The notes beneath the pieces were generated by a model. It saw only the letters and a list, made by a program, of their open reading frames with translations. It was not told the DNA's origin and ran no database searches. The position numbers and the translations under genes were made by a program. 64,000 bases of DNA from JAVBQO01 sp031548885 (GTDB taxonomy: Bacteria > Patescibacteriota > Saccharimonadia > Saccharimonadales > Saccharimonadaceae), in the NCBI GenBank assembly GCA_031548885.1, contig JAVBQO010000002.1:62001-126000 (forward strand), read 5' to 3'. Shown here one piece after another: positions 34,063-42,488 of this stretch (the first letter of the stretch is position 1; each line of letters starts with the position of its first letter).

Positions 34063-35069
34063 TGGCAGTCCAACGCATCATAACTCCCGACGAAAACATC
34101 GACGACCCGATCGAGCAACAAATCGAAATCACTTTGCGGCCGCAAAAATTCGACGAATATATCGGTCAGCAACGTTTGAAAAAGAATTTGAAACTGGCGA
34201 TCGACGCTGCGAAAAAACGTGGCGAGCCGATCGATCACGTTTTGCTGTATGGTCCGCCGGGCCTTGGCAAAACGACGATGGCCGGCGTGATTGCCAACGA
34301 AATGGGCGTCGGTTTGCGCGTTACGGCCGGGCCGGCGATTGAACGAGCGGGCGATTTGGCATCGATTTTGACAAATCTATCGGACGGCGACATTTTGTTT
34401 ATCGATGAAATTCACCGACTAGGTCGCGCCGTCGAGGAGGTTTTGTACGCGGCAATGGAAGACTACAAATTGGATATCGTAATCGGTAAGGGTCCGGCGG
34501 CGCGATCGGTGCGGTTGGATTTGCCAAAATTCACCGTCATCGGTGCCACGACGCGAACCGGAAGTTTGGCGGCGCCGCTGCGCGATCGTTTTGGCCATCT
34601 GTACCGACTAGAATTTTACGAACCGAATGATATCGAAAAAATTATCACTCGCGCGGCTGGGATTTTGGAGACGAAAATCGACGAATCGGCTGCGAAAAAC
34701 TTGGCGACGCGGGCACGCCTGACGCCGCGAATCGCCAACCGGTTGCTGAAGCGCGTGCGCGATTACGCCGATGTTAACGGCGACGGAATTATCGACCATC
34801 CACTTTCCGAAAAGGCGCTGGCGATGATGGAGATAGACGAACTGGGCTTGGATCCGGCTGACCGGCAATTACTGAACGCGATGATCGAAAACTACGGCGA
34901 CAATCCGGTTGGGCTGAACACGATTGCGGCGCTGACCGGCGACGAAACGACGACCATCGAGGATTTTTACGAGCCGTATTTGCTGCAAATTGGCTTCATC
35001 GAACGTACGCCGCGCGGCCGCAAAGTGACTGCGAAAGCGAAAAAGCACTTAGAAAAAAGGGAAAAATGA
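34062..35069 (+). CDS. ruvB: Holliday junction branch-migration ATPase RuvB
   Basis: This 335-residue AAA+ protein has Walker A GPPGLGKTTMAG, Walker B FIDEIHRL, sensor GATTRTGSLAAPLRDRFG and the C-terminal winged helix ending in RTPRGRKVTAKAKKHL. It drives branch migration with RuvA. GGAGGAATA precedes the ATG, which shares a base with the upstream stop codon. Its own stop overlaps the start of a NUDIX gene. Confidence 0.96.
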   Translation: MAVQRIITPDENIDDPIEQQIEITLRPQKFDEYIGQQRLKKNLKLAIDAAKKRGEPIDHVLLYGPPGLGKTTMAGVIANEMGVGLRVTAGPAIERAGDLASILTNLSDGDILFIDEIHRLGRAVEEVLYAAMEDYKLDIVIGKGPAARSVRLDLPKFTVIGATTRTGSLAAPLRDRFGHLYRLEFYEPNDIEKIITRAAGILETKIDESAAKNLATRARLTPRIANRLLKRVRDYADVNGDGIIDHPLSEKALAMMEIDELGLDPADRQLLNAMIENYGDNPVGLNTIAALTGDETTTIEDFYEPYLLQIGFIERTPRGRKVTAKAKKHLEKREK

Positions 35070-35476
35070 ATGATGTAAAGATTGGCTGCGAAATATTTAT
35101 TCGCGAGGGCGATAGAATTTTGCTGGGCAAGCGCAAGAATTGTTTCGGTGCTGGAACGTGGGCGCTGCCGGGCGGGCATTTGGAGCGCGGCGAACGTGCG
35201 GCGGAAACGATTTGTCGCGAAATGATGGAGGAAATGAATGCGAAAATCGCGCCGGAGAACTTGAAATTAGTTAGTGTTGTCGACGATATTTGTTCCAACG
35301 ACCATTATCTACATCTATCATTTGAGCTGCGAAATCCGAATTTCACGCCAGAAATCGCCGAGCCGGATCTTTGCGAAGAGTGGCGATATTTCGCAGTCGA
35401 TGAGTTGCCGATGGATAACCTCTTTTTGCCACACAAACAGATCCTGAAAAACTATCTGGGCGATAGGCTGTATTAA
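35066..35476 (+). CDS. NUDIX hydrolase (MutT/NUDT15-like)
   Basis: This 136-residue protein carries a complete NUDIX box, G37-HLERGE-...-REMMEEM, after ALPGGHLE. It resembles the NUDT15/NudG-type enzymes that clean up abnormal nucleotides such as 5-substituted dCTP or oxidised dGTP. It is co-translated with ruvB, which links nucleotide clean-up to DNA repair. One of six NUDIX-domain genes in the window. Confidence 0.9.
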   Translation: MNDVKIGCEIFIREGDRILLGKRKNCFGAGTWALPGGHLERGERAAETICREMMEEMNAKIAPENLKLVSVVDDICSNDHYLHLSFELRNPNFTPEIAEPDLCEEWRYFAVDELPMDNLFLPHKQILKNYLGDRLY

Positions 35477-35505
35477 TAATGCAATGAATCTGCTATAATG
35501 CAAAC

Positions 35506-36369
35506 ATGAACCCAGAGGAGCCAATCGACTACGATAAGCCGGCCGCATACGACCCCGATGGTCGGCCGCTGTATTATCATCCGGCTCCGCAGCAGCCCGA
35601 GCAGCCAGCCGCGGTTGCAACGCCCGAACCAACACCTGCGCCGATAGTTTCGGAATCACCAGCTCCGTCGCAAACCGAACCAATCATCGCGCCGATTTTC
35701 GAAATGCCGCCCGCGACATCGACTCCAGTAGAGCCGACTTTCCAGACAACGCCGAAATCCGACAAAACTGCGACAACGCCGCCGCCCAAACCTATCCCCG
35801 AATCAGTCCGCATTCGCCACGACGAGTCGATGAAATTGTATCCCGATTTGGATTTGGCGCCGAACGAATATGTCGCTATCCAGGTCAAGCGTCATCCGAT
35901 CGGCTTGATTCAAATCTGGCTCGTAACGTTTGTGGTGTTTGCAGCGTTTCTACTGTTCACGATTTTTTTCTCGAGCGTGGGGATTTTCGACAATAGTGCC
36001 AAACCGCTCATCGCGCTGGTCGGGCTGGGTATGTCGGTTTTGACATTTTTTTTCGGTGCGTTGGCGACGCATATTTATCAAATGAATAAGTTTTTCGTGA
36101 CCAATCGTCGCGTCATCAACCACATCCAGCGCACGCTGTTTTCGCTGCGAAAACAAAGCATCGGGCTCGACGGCGTCGAAGACGTCAGCTATCGCCAAAA
36201 CGGTGCTATGCAAACAATTTTCAATTACGGTTCGGTGCGACTGGCGACGGTCGGCGACGAAACGACGTATCGATTCAATTTCGTCAAAGATCCAGTTTCG
36301 CAAATCAAAACCATCAATCAAATCATCCAAGATTTCGACGACCGCCACGGCCTGCGCCGCCGCCGTTGA
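35506..36369 (+). CDS. membrane protein with Pro-rich N-terminus and bacterial PH domain
   Basis: This 287-residue protein starts with about 100 Pro/Ala/Thr-rich residues, then two transmembrane helices (about 130-155 and 168-188) and a bPH2-type pleckstrin-like domain: NKFFVTNRRVINHIQRTLFSLRKQSIGLDGVEDVSY. Such proteins sit in the cytoplasmic membrane; the function is unknown. TATAAT at 35494-35499 is 6 nt before the ATG (leaderless). Confidence 0.85.
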   Translation: MNPEEPIDYDKPAAYDPDGRPLYYHPAPQQPEQPAAVATPEPTPAPIVSESPAPSQTEPIIAPIFEMPPATSTPVEPTFQTTPKSDKTATTPPPKPIPESVRIRHDESMKLYPDLDLAPNEYVAIQVKRHPIGLIQIWLVTFVVFAAFLLFTIFFSSVGIFDNSAKPLIALVGLGMSVLTFFFGALATHIYQMNKFFVTNRRVINHIQRTLFSLRKQSIGLDGVEDVSYRQNGAMQTIFNYGSVRLATVGDETTYRFNFVKDPVSQIKTINQIIQDFDDRHGLRRRR

Positions 36370-36762
36370 TTATTTGCTCGACGATTTTTCGTATCGAGCT
36401 TCTTTTTGCATGTCGGCCGTCAAAGTGAACCCCTGACATTTGCCGTCGCTGGTGCAATCAGTCGTCGAATAATGATATTCGCTGCCTTCGTCGCCCAATT
36501 TCGTGCCGTCCGGGTCGGCGAATAATTCCGGATCCATCGCCGTCAGATTTTCGTCGCTGATCGACGACGGATAATATTTGTTTTTCGCGTAAAAAACTTC
36601 GGTCAAATTGTAGTACATGGCGTTGATGGCAGTTTTTCGTTCGTTGTCGCGACTGGTTGCTTGCAGATTATTTTTCTGCACAAAAAACACGCCGGCTAAC
36701 ACAGCCAAAATCACAAACGCCACCAACAATTCGATAACCGTGAACCCAGATTGCTTTCTCAT
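36370..36762 (-). CDS. type IV pilin-like protein
   Basis: This 130-residue prepilin has a short basic leader ending MRKQSG, the prepilin-peptidase site G/FTVIELL with Glu5, a hydrophobic N-terminal helix, and a small globular domain with paired Cys near the C-terminus (TTDCTSDGKCQG). It should be a type IV pilin or pseudopilin for adhesion, twitching or DNA uptake. TATAAT lies 6 nt before the ATG on the minus strand, divergent from recA. A GspE/PilB-like ATPase is at 42479. Confidence 0.9.
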   Translation of the reverse strand: MRKQSGFTVIELLVAFVILAVLAGVFFVQKNNLQATSRDNERKTAINAMYYNLTEVFYAKNKYYPSSISDENLTAMDPELFADPDGTKLGDEGSEYHYSTTDCTSDGKCQGFTLTADMQKEARYEKSSSK

Positions 36763-36809
36763 ACTTCTATTATAGCGTATAATATAGTCAAATAAAGCGA
36801 GGGGATTTT

Positions 36810-37844
36810 ATGGCCAAAAAAGCGGAAAAGACTATGACGGCGAAAAGCAAGGATATTGAGGGTAAAGCGGCGGCGCTCGGGTTGGCGGTTGACCAAATTA
36901 CCAAACAATTCGGCGACGGCTCGATCATGAAACTGGGCGACGCCTACAAAGTCAATGTGGAACTAATTCCGTCCGGCACATTGTCGCTGGATCTCGCCAT
37001 GGGCGGCGGTTATCCGAAAGGTCGCATCATCGAAGTGTATGGCCCGGAATCGTCGGGAAAAACCACTTTGACCTTGCACGCGATCGCCGAAGTCCAGCGC
37101 CAAGGAGGCACGGCGGCATTTATCGACGCAGAACACGCGTTGGATCCGGCGTACGCGAAACGCTTGGGCGTCGACACGGCGAATTTGCTGGTTTCGCAAC
37201 CGGATAACGGCGAACAGGCGCTCGAGATTGTTGAAACTTTGGTACGTTCGAACGCGGTCGATTTGATCGTCTTGGACTCGGTGGCAGCGTTGGTTCCGCA
37301 GGCCGAAATTGACGGCGATATGGGTGATTCGTTGCCTGGCTTGCAGGCGCGTTTGATGTCGCAGGCGCTGCGAAAACTTACCGGAATTATTAACAAGTCG
37401 AAAGCCACCGTCATTTTCATCAACCAAATCCGTATGAAAATTGGTGTCATGTTTGGCAACCCGGAAACGACGACCGGCGGTAACGCACTGAAATTCTACG
37501 CGTCACTTCGCATGGATATTCGCCGAATCGGCCAGATCAAAGCCGGCGAAGACGTCATCGGCAACCGCACAAAAGTTAAAATCGTCAAAAACAAAATCGC
37601 CCCGCCGTTTCGCCTCGCCGAATTCGACATCATGTACAACGAAGGCATTTCGCAAACCGGCGACGTGCTGGATCTCGCCGCGATGCACGACGTGGTCGGC
37701 AAAGCCGGCGCGTTTTACAAATACAACGACCAGACGATCGGCCAAGGTCGCGAAGCTGCGAAACAATATTTGAAGGATAATCCAGAAGTTTTGGCGGAAA
37801 TTGACAAGAAGGTTCGCGAAAAAGTGAAGAAAACTGACGAGTAG
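36810..37844 (+). CDS. recA: recombinase RecA
   Basis: This 344-residue RecA has Walker A GPESSGKTTL, the KFYASLRMDIRR segment, and the C-terminal region ending in acidic residues. It pairs homologous DNA and activates LexA-type repressors where present. It is one of the leadered genes: TATAAT at 36776-36781 and a GAGGGG before the ATG. No SOS box is obvious. The pilin gene is transcribed from the other side of the same 50-bp interval. Confidence 0.97.
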   Translation: MAKKAEKTMTAKSKDIEGKAAALGLAVDQITKQFGDGSIMKLGDAYKVNVELIPSGTLSLDLAMGGGYPKGRIIEVYGPESSGKTTLTLHAIAEVQRQGGTAAFIDAEHALDPAYAKRLGVDTANLLVSQPDNGEQALEIVETLVRSNAVDLIVLDSVAALVPQAEIDGDMGDSLPGLQARLMSQALRKLTGIINKSKATVIFINQIRMKIGVMFGNPETTTGGNALKFYASLRMDIRRIGQIKAGEDVIGNRTKVKIVKNKIAPPFRLAEFDIMYNEGISQTGDVLDLAAMHDVVGKAGAFYKYNDQTIGQGREAAKQYLKDNPEVLAEIDKKVREKVKKTDE

Positions 37845-37848
37845 TGAG

Positions 37849-37932
37849 ATGACTTTTAATGAGCATCGGCAAACCATCGGAAAGTTTGACGTGCGTATAT
37901 TCGGCGACAATATAGAAAAAGCTGAGGTATGA
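37849..37932 (+). CDS. possible 27-residue small protein after recA
   Basis: A frame beginning MTFNEHRQTIGKFDVRIFGD and ending IEKAEV runs from just after the recA stop to one base before the next ATG. Its 3' end supplies the GAGG for the NUDIX gene, so it may act as a coupling ORF. Composition is protein-like, but length and lack of a strong ribosome-binding site keep this uncertain. A TTGACG at about 37887 could also serve as a -35 for the NUDIX gene. Confidence 0.3.
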   Translation: MTFNEHRQTIGKFDVRIFGDNIEKAEV

Positions 37933-37933
37933 T

Positions 37934-38497
37934 ATGTCAGCGAAAAATCCATCTGTAGAATATGTCCAACGATATGCCGAAAACGGCCAGCCACTTGATG
38001 AGAAAATTACAAAAATCGATGCAATTCGCCATACGCTACTACACGGTTCATCACATGTTTGGGTTTGGCGGCGCAATCATGGTCGAACAGAAATACTGCT
38101 GCAAAAACGAAGCGAGCAACTGAGCTGGCCAGGTTACCTGCATATTTCGGCAGCCGGCCACATTGATTTGGGCGAGACTCCGTTGCAGGCGGCCGTTCGC
38201 GAAACCCACGAAGAAATTGGGATCAAGAGCGCTGCAGAATCGTTGGCGCTGATCGGCGTGCACCGCGGTTTTTTGCCAGTCGTAAATACCGATTTGATTG
38301 AAAATAAGTTCTGTTGGATTTACCAATACGAATTGAAACAAGATCAGCAGGTACGACTGCTCGATGGCGAAGTTACGCAAGTTGTGTGGGTCGCAATGGA
38401 CGAATTTGTCGCAATGACGAAAAATCCTGAAAAATACAAACTTGTACCGCAAAGCGACGATTATTTTGCGATGCTACTGCGATGGCTGGCGAAATGA
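37934..38497 (+). CDS. NUDIX hydrolase (YfcD/isopentenyl-isomerase-like)
   Basis: This 187-residue protein has a perfect NUDIX box GHIDLGETPLQAAVRETHEEIGI after PGYLHISAA. The N-terminal DEKITKIDAIRHTLLHGSSHVWVW resembles YfcD and the IPP-isomerase-like NUDIX branch. The tandem neighbour at 38514 is a paralogue, so the pair arose by duplication. Substrates are unknown. Neither gene contains an octamer copy. Confidence 0.88.
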   Translation: MSAKNPSVEYVQRYAENGQPLDEKITKIDAIRHTLLHGSSHVWVWRRNHGRTEILLQKRSEQLSWPGYLHISAAGHIDLGETPLQAAVRETHEEIGIKSAAESLALIGVHRGFLPVVNTDLIENKFCWIYQYELKQDQQVRLLDGEVTQVVWVAMDEFVAMTKNPEKYKLVPQSDDYFAMLLRWLAK

Positions 38498-38513
38498 AAG
38501 GAGAGGACAGTAA

Positions 38514-39080
38514 ATGGTAGAAACGTTGCGACAAGCTTTTCATCAAAACGGAGAGCCGATTGCGGGTTTGGGTATCGAGCCAGAATCTGCCCGAAATGAC
38601 GGCAACTTAGTCGGCGTGGTGCGTGTCTGGTTGTGGCGGGATTATAGCGGTCGCCGTGAAGTTCTGGTGCAAAAACGAGCCAAAACGAAACGAGTATTTC
38701 CCGGTGCATACGATTTGGCGGTTGGTGGTCATATCGATCTGGGCGAGGTGCAGGCCGAAGCTGCAGCTCGCGAAGCATATGAAGAACTTGGTATAAAACT
38801 TGATCCCGAAAAACTTCGCATTATCGGAATGACAAGGCTCGATAAAGTTATTGATGATGCAACCAGAATATGTAATTTGGTTTGGAATTATTCGTATCAG
38901 TTGGTCGGTAACGAACAAATTACGATAGATCCAAAAGAAGTCGAGAGCACGGATTGGCTTACGCTTGACGCGTGCCTGAAACTAGCCGAGGATGGAAAAG
39001 TTCCTGCGCCAGCCAAGGCCGTTCGCTCTAGTTTAGACGCAATTACCGCAATAAAAAGCGTGTACGCTGCAGATCATTGA
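38514..39080 (+). CDS. NUDIX hydrolase, tandem paralogue
   Basis: This 188-residue protein has the box GHIDLGEVQAEAAAREAYEELGI and the same VWLWRDYSGRREVLVQKR layout as its upstream neighbour. AAAGGAGAGG precedes the ATG. Differences in the first 50 residues and the substrate region suggest divergence after duplication. It is followed by about 65 bp without features before the converging MazG-like gene. Confidence 0.88.
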   Translation: MVETLRQAFHQNGEPIAGLGIEPESARNDGNLVGVVRVWLWRDYSGRREVLVQKRAKTKRVFPGAYDLAVGGHIDLGEVQAEAAAREAYEELGIKLDPEKLRIIGMTRLDKVIDDATRICNLVWNYSYQLVGNEQITIDPKEVESTDWLTLDACLKLAEDGKVPAPAKAVRSSLDAITAIKSVYAADH

Positions 39081-39146
39081 GGCTATTGAAGTCAGATTGA
39101 TACGGATTTTCAACTGATTGAGGCCGCCTAGAACAGCCTCGCAAAA

Positions 39147-39479
39147 CTATTTACTATTCGGAATTTTGCCCGCAGCAATCAATTTATCGACATACCGCAG
39201 GTTGTTTTTCGCAATGTCCGCTAGTGACAAATCGTAGCCATTTGAAAACATCGCAACAAAAAACAGCAAACTGCCGAGATGTTTTTCGAGTTCGCCCAAA
39301 AGCTCATCATCGATGTCGCCATTTGCTCGTTTGCGGTGGATTGCAAGGCTCTGGATTTTGCCAACTTCCGAACTCATCCACACCAGATTGTCTACCACTT
39401 TTCCGTCGACTTTTTGTTGATCAACACCACCACGGAAATCACGTTTCGCAACTTCCGTTTGAAATTTTTCTAAATTCAT
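39147..39479 (-). CDS. MazG-like protein with diverged metal site
   Basis: This 110-residue protein resembles the MazG-like (RS21-C6/DUF) helical fold: NLVWMSSEVGKIQSLAIHRKR and GELEKHLGSLLFFVAMFS match the two metal-binding helices, but several acidic residues are replaced. It may be weakly active or regulatory. GAAAGGGGAAAAT precedes the ATG. Its leader RNA (39480-39660) has two hairpins, GACGCGG/CCGCGTC and GGATTT/AAATCC. Confidence 0.6.
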   Translation of the reverse strand: MNLEKFQTEVAKRDFRGGVDQQKVDGKVVDNLVWMSSEVGKIQSLAIHRKRANGDIDDELLGELEKHLGSLLFFVAMFSNGYDLSLADIAKNNLRYVDKLIAAGKIPNSK

Positions 39480-39626
39480 ATTTTCCCCTTTCTAATGAGA
39501 AATGCGTAAAATGTTGCGGATTTATCTAGGAAATCCGGACGCGGCTCGATGACCGCGTCAAATTCATTATCCGATTTTTTCGCAAAAATGCAAACGGAAT
39601 TTTTCAAAAATGGTATATTTGTAGGT

Positions 39627-39665
39627 ATGAATTTCGATGAAAATCCGCTGGAAAATATTTCGTGA
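39627..39665 (+). CDS. 12-residue leader ORF coupled to recX
   Basis: TATATT (39614-39619) is 7 nt before an ATG opening MNFDENPLENIS, whose TGA overlaps the GTG start of recX (GTGA). By the leaderless rule the transcript begins with this mini-ORF. Either it is a coupling peptide that sets recX expression, or an indel has split an originally longer RecX N-terminus. Confidence 0.4.
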   Translation: MNFDENPLENIS

Positions 39666-40513
39666 AAAATGACGACTCAATTGCAGAATTCGTTTCATAC
39701 GATGATTTTTATGCCAAAAATGGCCGCGACCAAACGGGTTTTGGTGCGCAAAATTCGATGGGGAATTCACGCAAAAAACGAAACATTTCGCCGCAAGAAC
39801 TCTATGATTTGCAACGAAAACGCCGTGATAAAATTGCGAAAAAGTCCGCTGATGAAAAATTATTGCGCGAAAACTTACGCGATGGGAATTTGCAAAATGT
39901 GGAATTCAAAATCACAAAAATCACGCCGGCTGCGCAGACCGCCGGGCGTTACAATATTTTCGTAAACGACGATTTTTCGTTTAGCTTGGACGAAACGCAA
40001 TTGGTGCGCCAAGGGCTGAAAAAAGGTGAGATTTTGCCGGCCGACAGATATTTGGAATTAAAAGGCGAATCGGACTTTGGCAAAAATTACATTCGCGCCG
40101 TCGATTTGGTGTCGCGACGTTTGCGAAGCGAACGCGAAATCCGCGATTATGCGTTTCGCAAACAGTGGACGCCGGAAAATCGCGACCGCGTCATCGCGCG
40201 TTTGTACGAACGCGGATATTTGAACGACGAACGATTTGCCGAAGCGTTCGTGCGTTCACGCGCCACGATGAAAAATATCAGCCGGCGCAAACTGATTTTG
40301 GATTTGCGAAAAAAGGGAATTTCGCCGGAAATTTGCGAAAAAGTTTTGGCGAAAAGTGAAGAATACGACGAAAAATCGGCTTTGCAAAAATTGGTCGAAA
40401 AAAAGCGAAATAAATACGACGACGAGCGAAAATTTATCGCGTATCTGGCGCGGCAGGGATTCGGTTACGACGATATCAAAAACGCGCTGGCCGAAACCGA
40501 CGAAATTATTTGA
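39662..40513 (+). CDS. recX: regulatory protein RecX with an extended N-terminus
   Basis: The 283-residue protein has three-helix RecX repeats in its C-terminal half: SRRLRSEREIRDYAFRKQW, YERGYLNDERFAEAFVRSR and NISRRKLILDLRKKGIS. The N-terminal 115 residues include a basic, probably disordered stretch and a small beta domain (FKITKITPAAQTAGRYNIFVNDD). RecX binds RecA and disassembles or restrains its filaments. The start is a GTG within the stop codon of a 12-codon ORF. It is 1.8 kb from recA rather than adjacent. Confidence 0.88.
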   Translation: MKNDDSIAEFVSYDDFYAKNGRDQTGFGAQNSMGNSRKKRNISPQELYDLQRKRRDKIAKKSADEKLLRENLRDGNLQNVEFKITKITPAAQTAGRYNIFVNDDFSFSLDETQLVRQGLKKGEILPADRYLELKGESDFGKNYIRAVDLVSRRLRSEREIRDYAFRKQWTPENRDRVIARLYERGYLNDERFAEAFVRSRATMKNISRRKLILDLRKKGISPEICEKVLAKSEEYDEKSALQKLVEKKRNKYDDERKFIAYLARQGFGYDDIKNALAETDEII

Positions 40514-40952
40514 TGTAGAACGCGTAATCTTTGTCGCCGACTTTTGCGTAAGCCACGGCCGAATAGTTTTTCTGGTTGGCGATGACTTTGGCGAATGCGC
40601 CCAGCTGCGATTGAAAAATCTTGTTGACTTCCAGTTGGTCGCCGAAATATTTGTACAAATACGGTGAAATCGTGCTGGCTTCCATGCGCATCGTGCCGAG
40701 CGGAATTTGTGCGCCCAGATTTTCCAAATCGCCGACGTTGACGTCGCGATCGGCCCACGCCACGATTTGGTATTTCGCGACGTCCGATTTGTCTTTTCGC
40801 ACTTGGTATAGCGGCGCGACGAATTTTGTGTCGGCTTTTTGCCAAATCGCGAATGATTTTTTGGCTTTGCCGCCTTTCATCAATCCGCCAACGTGTTTTT
40901 GCCAACCTTCGACACTGTCAAAATCGCGCGTCAATTGTTCGATATCTTGCAT
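40506..40952 (-). CDS. hypothetical soluble protein
   Basis: This 148-residue protein, beginning MQDIEQLTRDFDSVEGWQK, was not recognised. It is mixed alpha/beta, ends FAYIK-like with aromatic residues and has no membrane segment. AAGGAGTTTC precedes the ATG. The 3' end overlaps recX by 8 bp. It is divergent from the two-helix membrane protein at 40996. Confidence 0.6.
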   Translation of the reverse strand: MQDIEQLTRDFDSVEGWQKHVGGLMKGGKAKKSFAIWQKADTKFVAPLYQVRKDKSDVAKYQIVAWADRDVNVGDLENLGAQIPLGTMRMEASTISPYLYKYFGDQLEVNKIFQSQLGAFAKVIANQKNYSAVAYAKVGDKDYAFYIK

Positions 40953-40995
40953 GAAACTCCTTGTTTTACTGAGATAATTATATCATAATGAGTCT

Positions 40996-41904
40996 ATGAA
41001 ATTTGATATTTCGTCGTGGAGTCAGCGGCTGACGAGCGCTGATTTTCGCGAATTCTATCGTTCGCAGAGAACGCCGATTTTCGAACGTCGTGGTTTCGGT
41101 TTGATTTTCGCAGCGATTTTTTTCCTGGCGCTGAATGTTGGCGCGTATTTTTTGCTAACAAAAGTTATGGAACCGTCCATTCTGTCGTGGATTTTTGTCG
41201 GCGCGATTGACGCAGCGATTGTCGCTAGCTACGTTTGGTGGTTGCGAAAGTTGACGCGCAGCGTTCGTTTGGCGAAATTAGCCAAAGCGAATAATCTGCA
41301 ATTTCGGGCGTTGATCAAAAACTTTTTTCAAACCGGAACGGCGTTTGCACGCGGTATGAATTCGCAAACACGGCCGGCAATTTACGACAGCGAAAAAGAT
41401 TTTTTGTTGGGGCGATATTATGTTGAGCCAAGCCAAAACCAGTCCGGAGCACAGATTCGTTTGCCGTTTACGTTTGCTAGTTTTCGCCTGCCCAGTCAAG
41501 CGCCGCACATCATCGCGAAAAACGTCCGGTCGCGCATTATCCCGACGTCTGGTTTGGCCGGGCAAAATGCGTCACTGAAATTAGAAGGTGAATTTGCGAA
41601 AACTTTCACATTGTTTTGCCCGAAAAAGTACGAACGCGACGCGCTGTATATTTTCACGCCGGACGTTATGGCGGCGATTTTGAACTGTGCACGCGACTGC
41701 GAAATCGAAATCGTCGACGATCGTTTGTTTGTGTACTCGCGGTCGGATCGAATGTTTCATGATCCGGAAAACTTGGCAAAAATGTTCGCCGTCATGGACG
41801 AATTGAAAAAGCGTTTCGCGAAACAAACGAAACTATATCGCGACGAACGTTCGCAAATCGGCAATGTCGCGCCGACCGCGCGGCGAATGCGCAGTTCGCG
41901 TTAG
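40996..41904 (+). CDS. membrane protein with two helices and a cytosolic domain
   Basis: This 302-residue protein has two transmembrane helices (about 35-55 and 64-82) and a C-terminal domain of about 200 residues with FTLFCPKKYERDALYIFTPDVM. It loosely resembles DUF3137-type proteins, but the match is weak. CATAAT at 40984-40989 is 6 nt before the ATG (leaderless). It contains three octamer copies. Confidence 0.6.
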   Translation: MKFDISSWSQRLTSADFREFYRSQRTPIFERRGFGLIFAAIFFLALNVGAYFLLTKVMEPSILSWIFVGAIDAAIVASYVWWLRKLTRSVRLAKLAKANNLQFRALIKNFFQTGTAFARGMNSQTRPAIYDSEKDFLLGRYYVEPSQNQSGAQIRLPFTFASFRLPSQAPHIIAKNVRSRIIPTSGLAGQNASLKLEGEFAKTFTLFCPKKYERDALYIFTPDVMAAILNCARDCEIEIVDDRLFVYSRSDRMFHDPENLAKMFAVMDELKKRFAKQTKLYRDERSQIGNVAPTARRMRSSR

Positions 41905-42488
41905 TTTTCGCGGTCGATGTGATTCGGTTCGGGTTTGCGAAACGGATTTTCGAGTGGCACAGACTTCGCGACATTACCGACGGTTTTCGCGACTTTGTCT
42001 TTCACGCTGGGCGCACGAACGATGATTTTTTGATTGTCGATGGAAACGATTTGCGAACGGTTAATCGTTAGCGATGCTAGCGAAAATTGCTTCATCAGCG
42101 TCGGCTTCAAATACAATTGCTGCACCATAAATGTGTCCGGATCCAACGTGTAATTTTCGACGCGACCAAGTTTGTGTTTGCGATCATCAACGACGTGAAT
42201 ATTATCTAGTTTGAATCCATAATTGATAACTTCCTCCAACCGCACCAAACCATCCGGTGGCATGATATTGTCCGTCGAATCGACGATCGCTCCCAGTTCG
42301 CCCAGCTCGCGAATATCGTCCGCGAAAAGTACCGCGGGTTCGAAATCGACCAGCGGTCCGTGCACATAAAACGCCACAATTTTTAGATTGTGCGGATTGA
42401 TAATCGGCTGGCCGATACGCGCCAATTCCGTGCCGGTTTGCAGACTCATCACAGGCGTGTCTATCATATTGGCGATGGTTAGTAGCAT
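41901..42488 (-). CDS. PRC-barrel domain protein
   Basis: From MLLTIANMI the protein has 195 residues and looks like two PRC-barrel units: VMSLQTGTELARIGQPIINPHNLKIVAF and a second LGRVENYTLDPDTFMVQQLY. PRC barrels act as small RNA- or protein-binding beta domains. GGAGG precedes this start; the far longer frame starting upstream overlaps the ATPase gene. It overlaps the end of the GspE-like gene by 10 bp, so the two are co-translated and may work together. Confidence 0.75.
   Translation of the reverse strand: MLLTIANMIDTPVMSLQTGTELARIGQPIINPHNLKIVAFYVHGPLVDFEPAVLFADDIRELGELGAIVDSTDNIMPPDGLVRLEEVINYGFKLDNIHVVDDRKHKLGRVENYTLDPDTFMVQQLYLKPTLMKQFSLASLTINRSQIVSIDNQKIIVRAPSVKDKVAKTVGNVAKSVPLENPFRKPEPNHIDREN

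Noticed and set aside
39480..39626. Intrinsic terminators in the two hairpins before the MazG-like gene
   Set aside because: GACGCGG/CCGCGTC and GGATTT/AAATCC lack U tracts on either strand; they are more likely leader structure.
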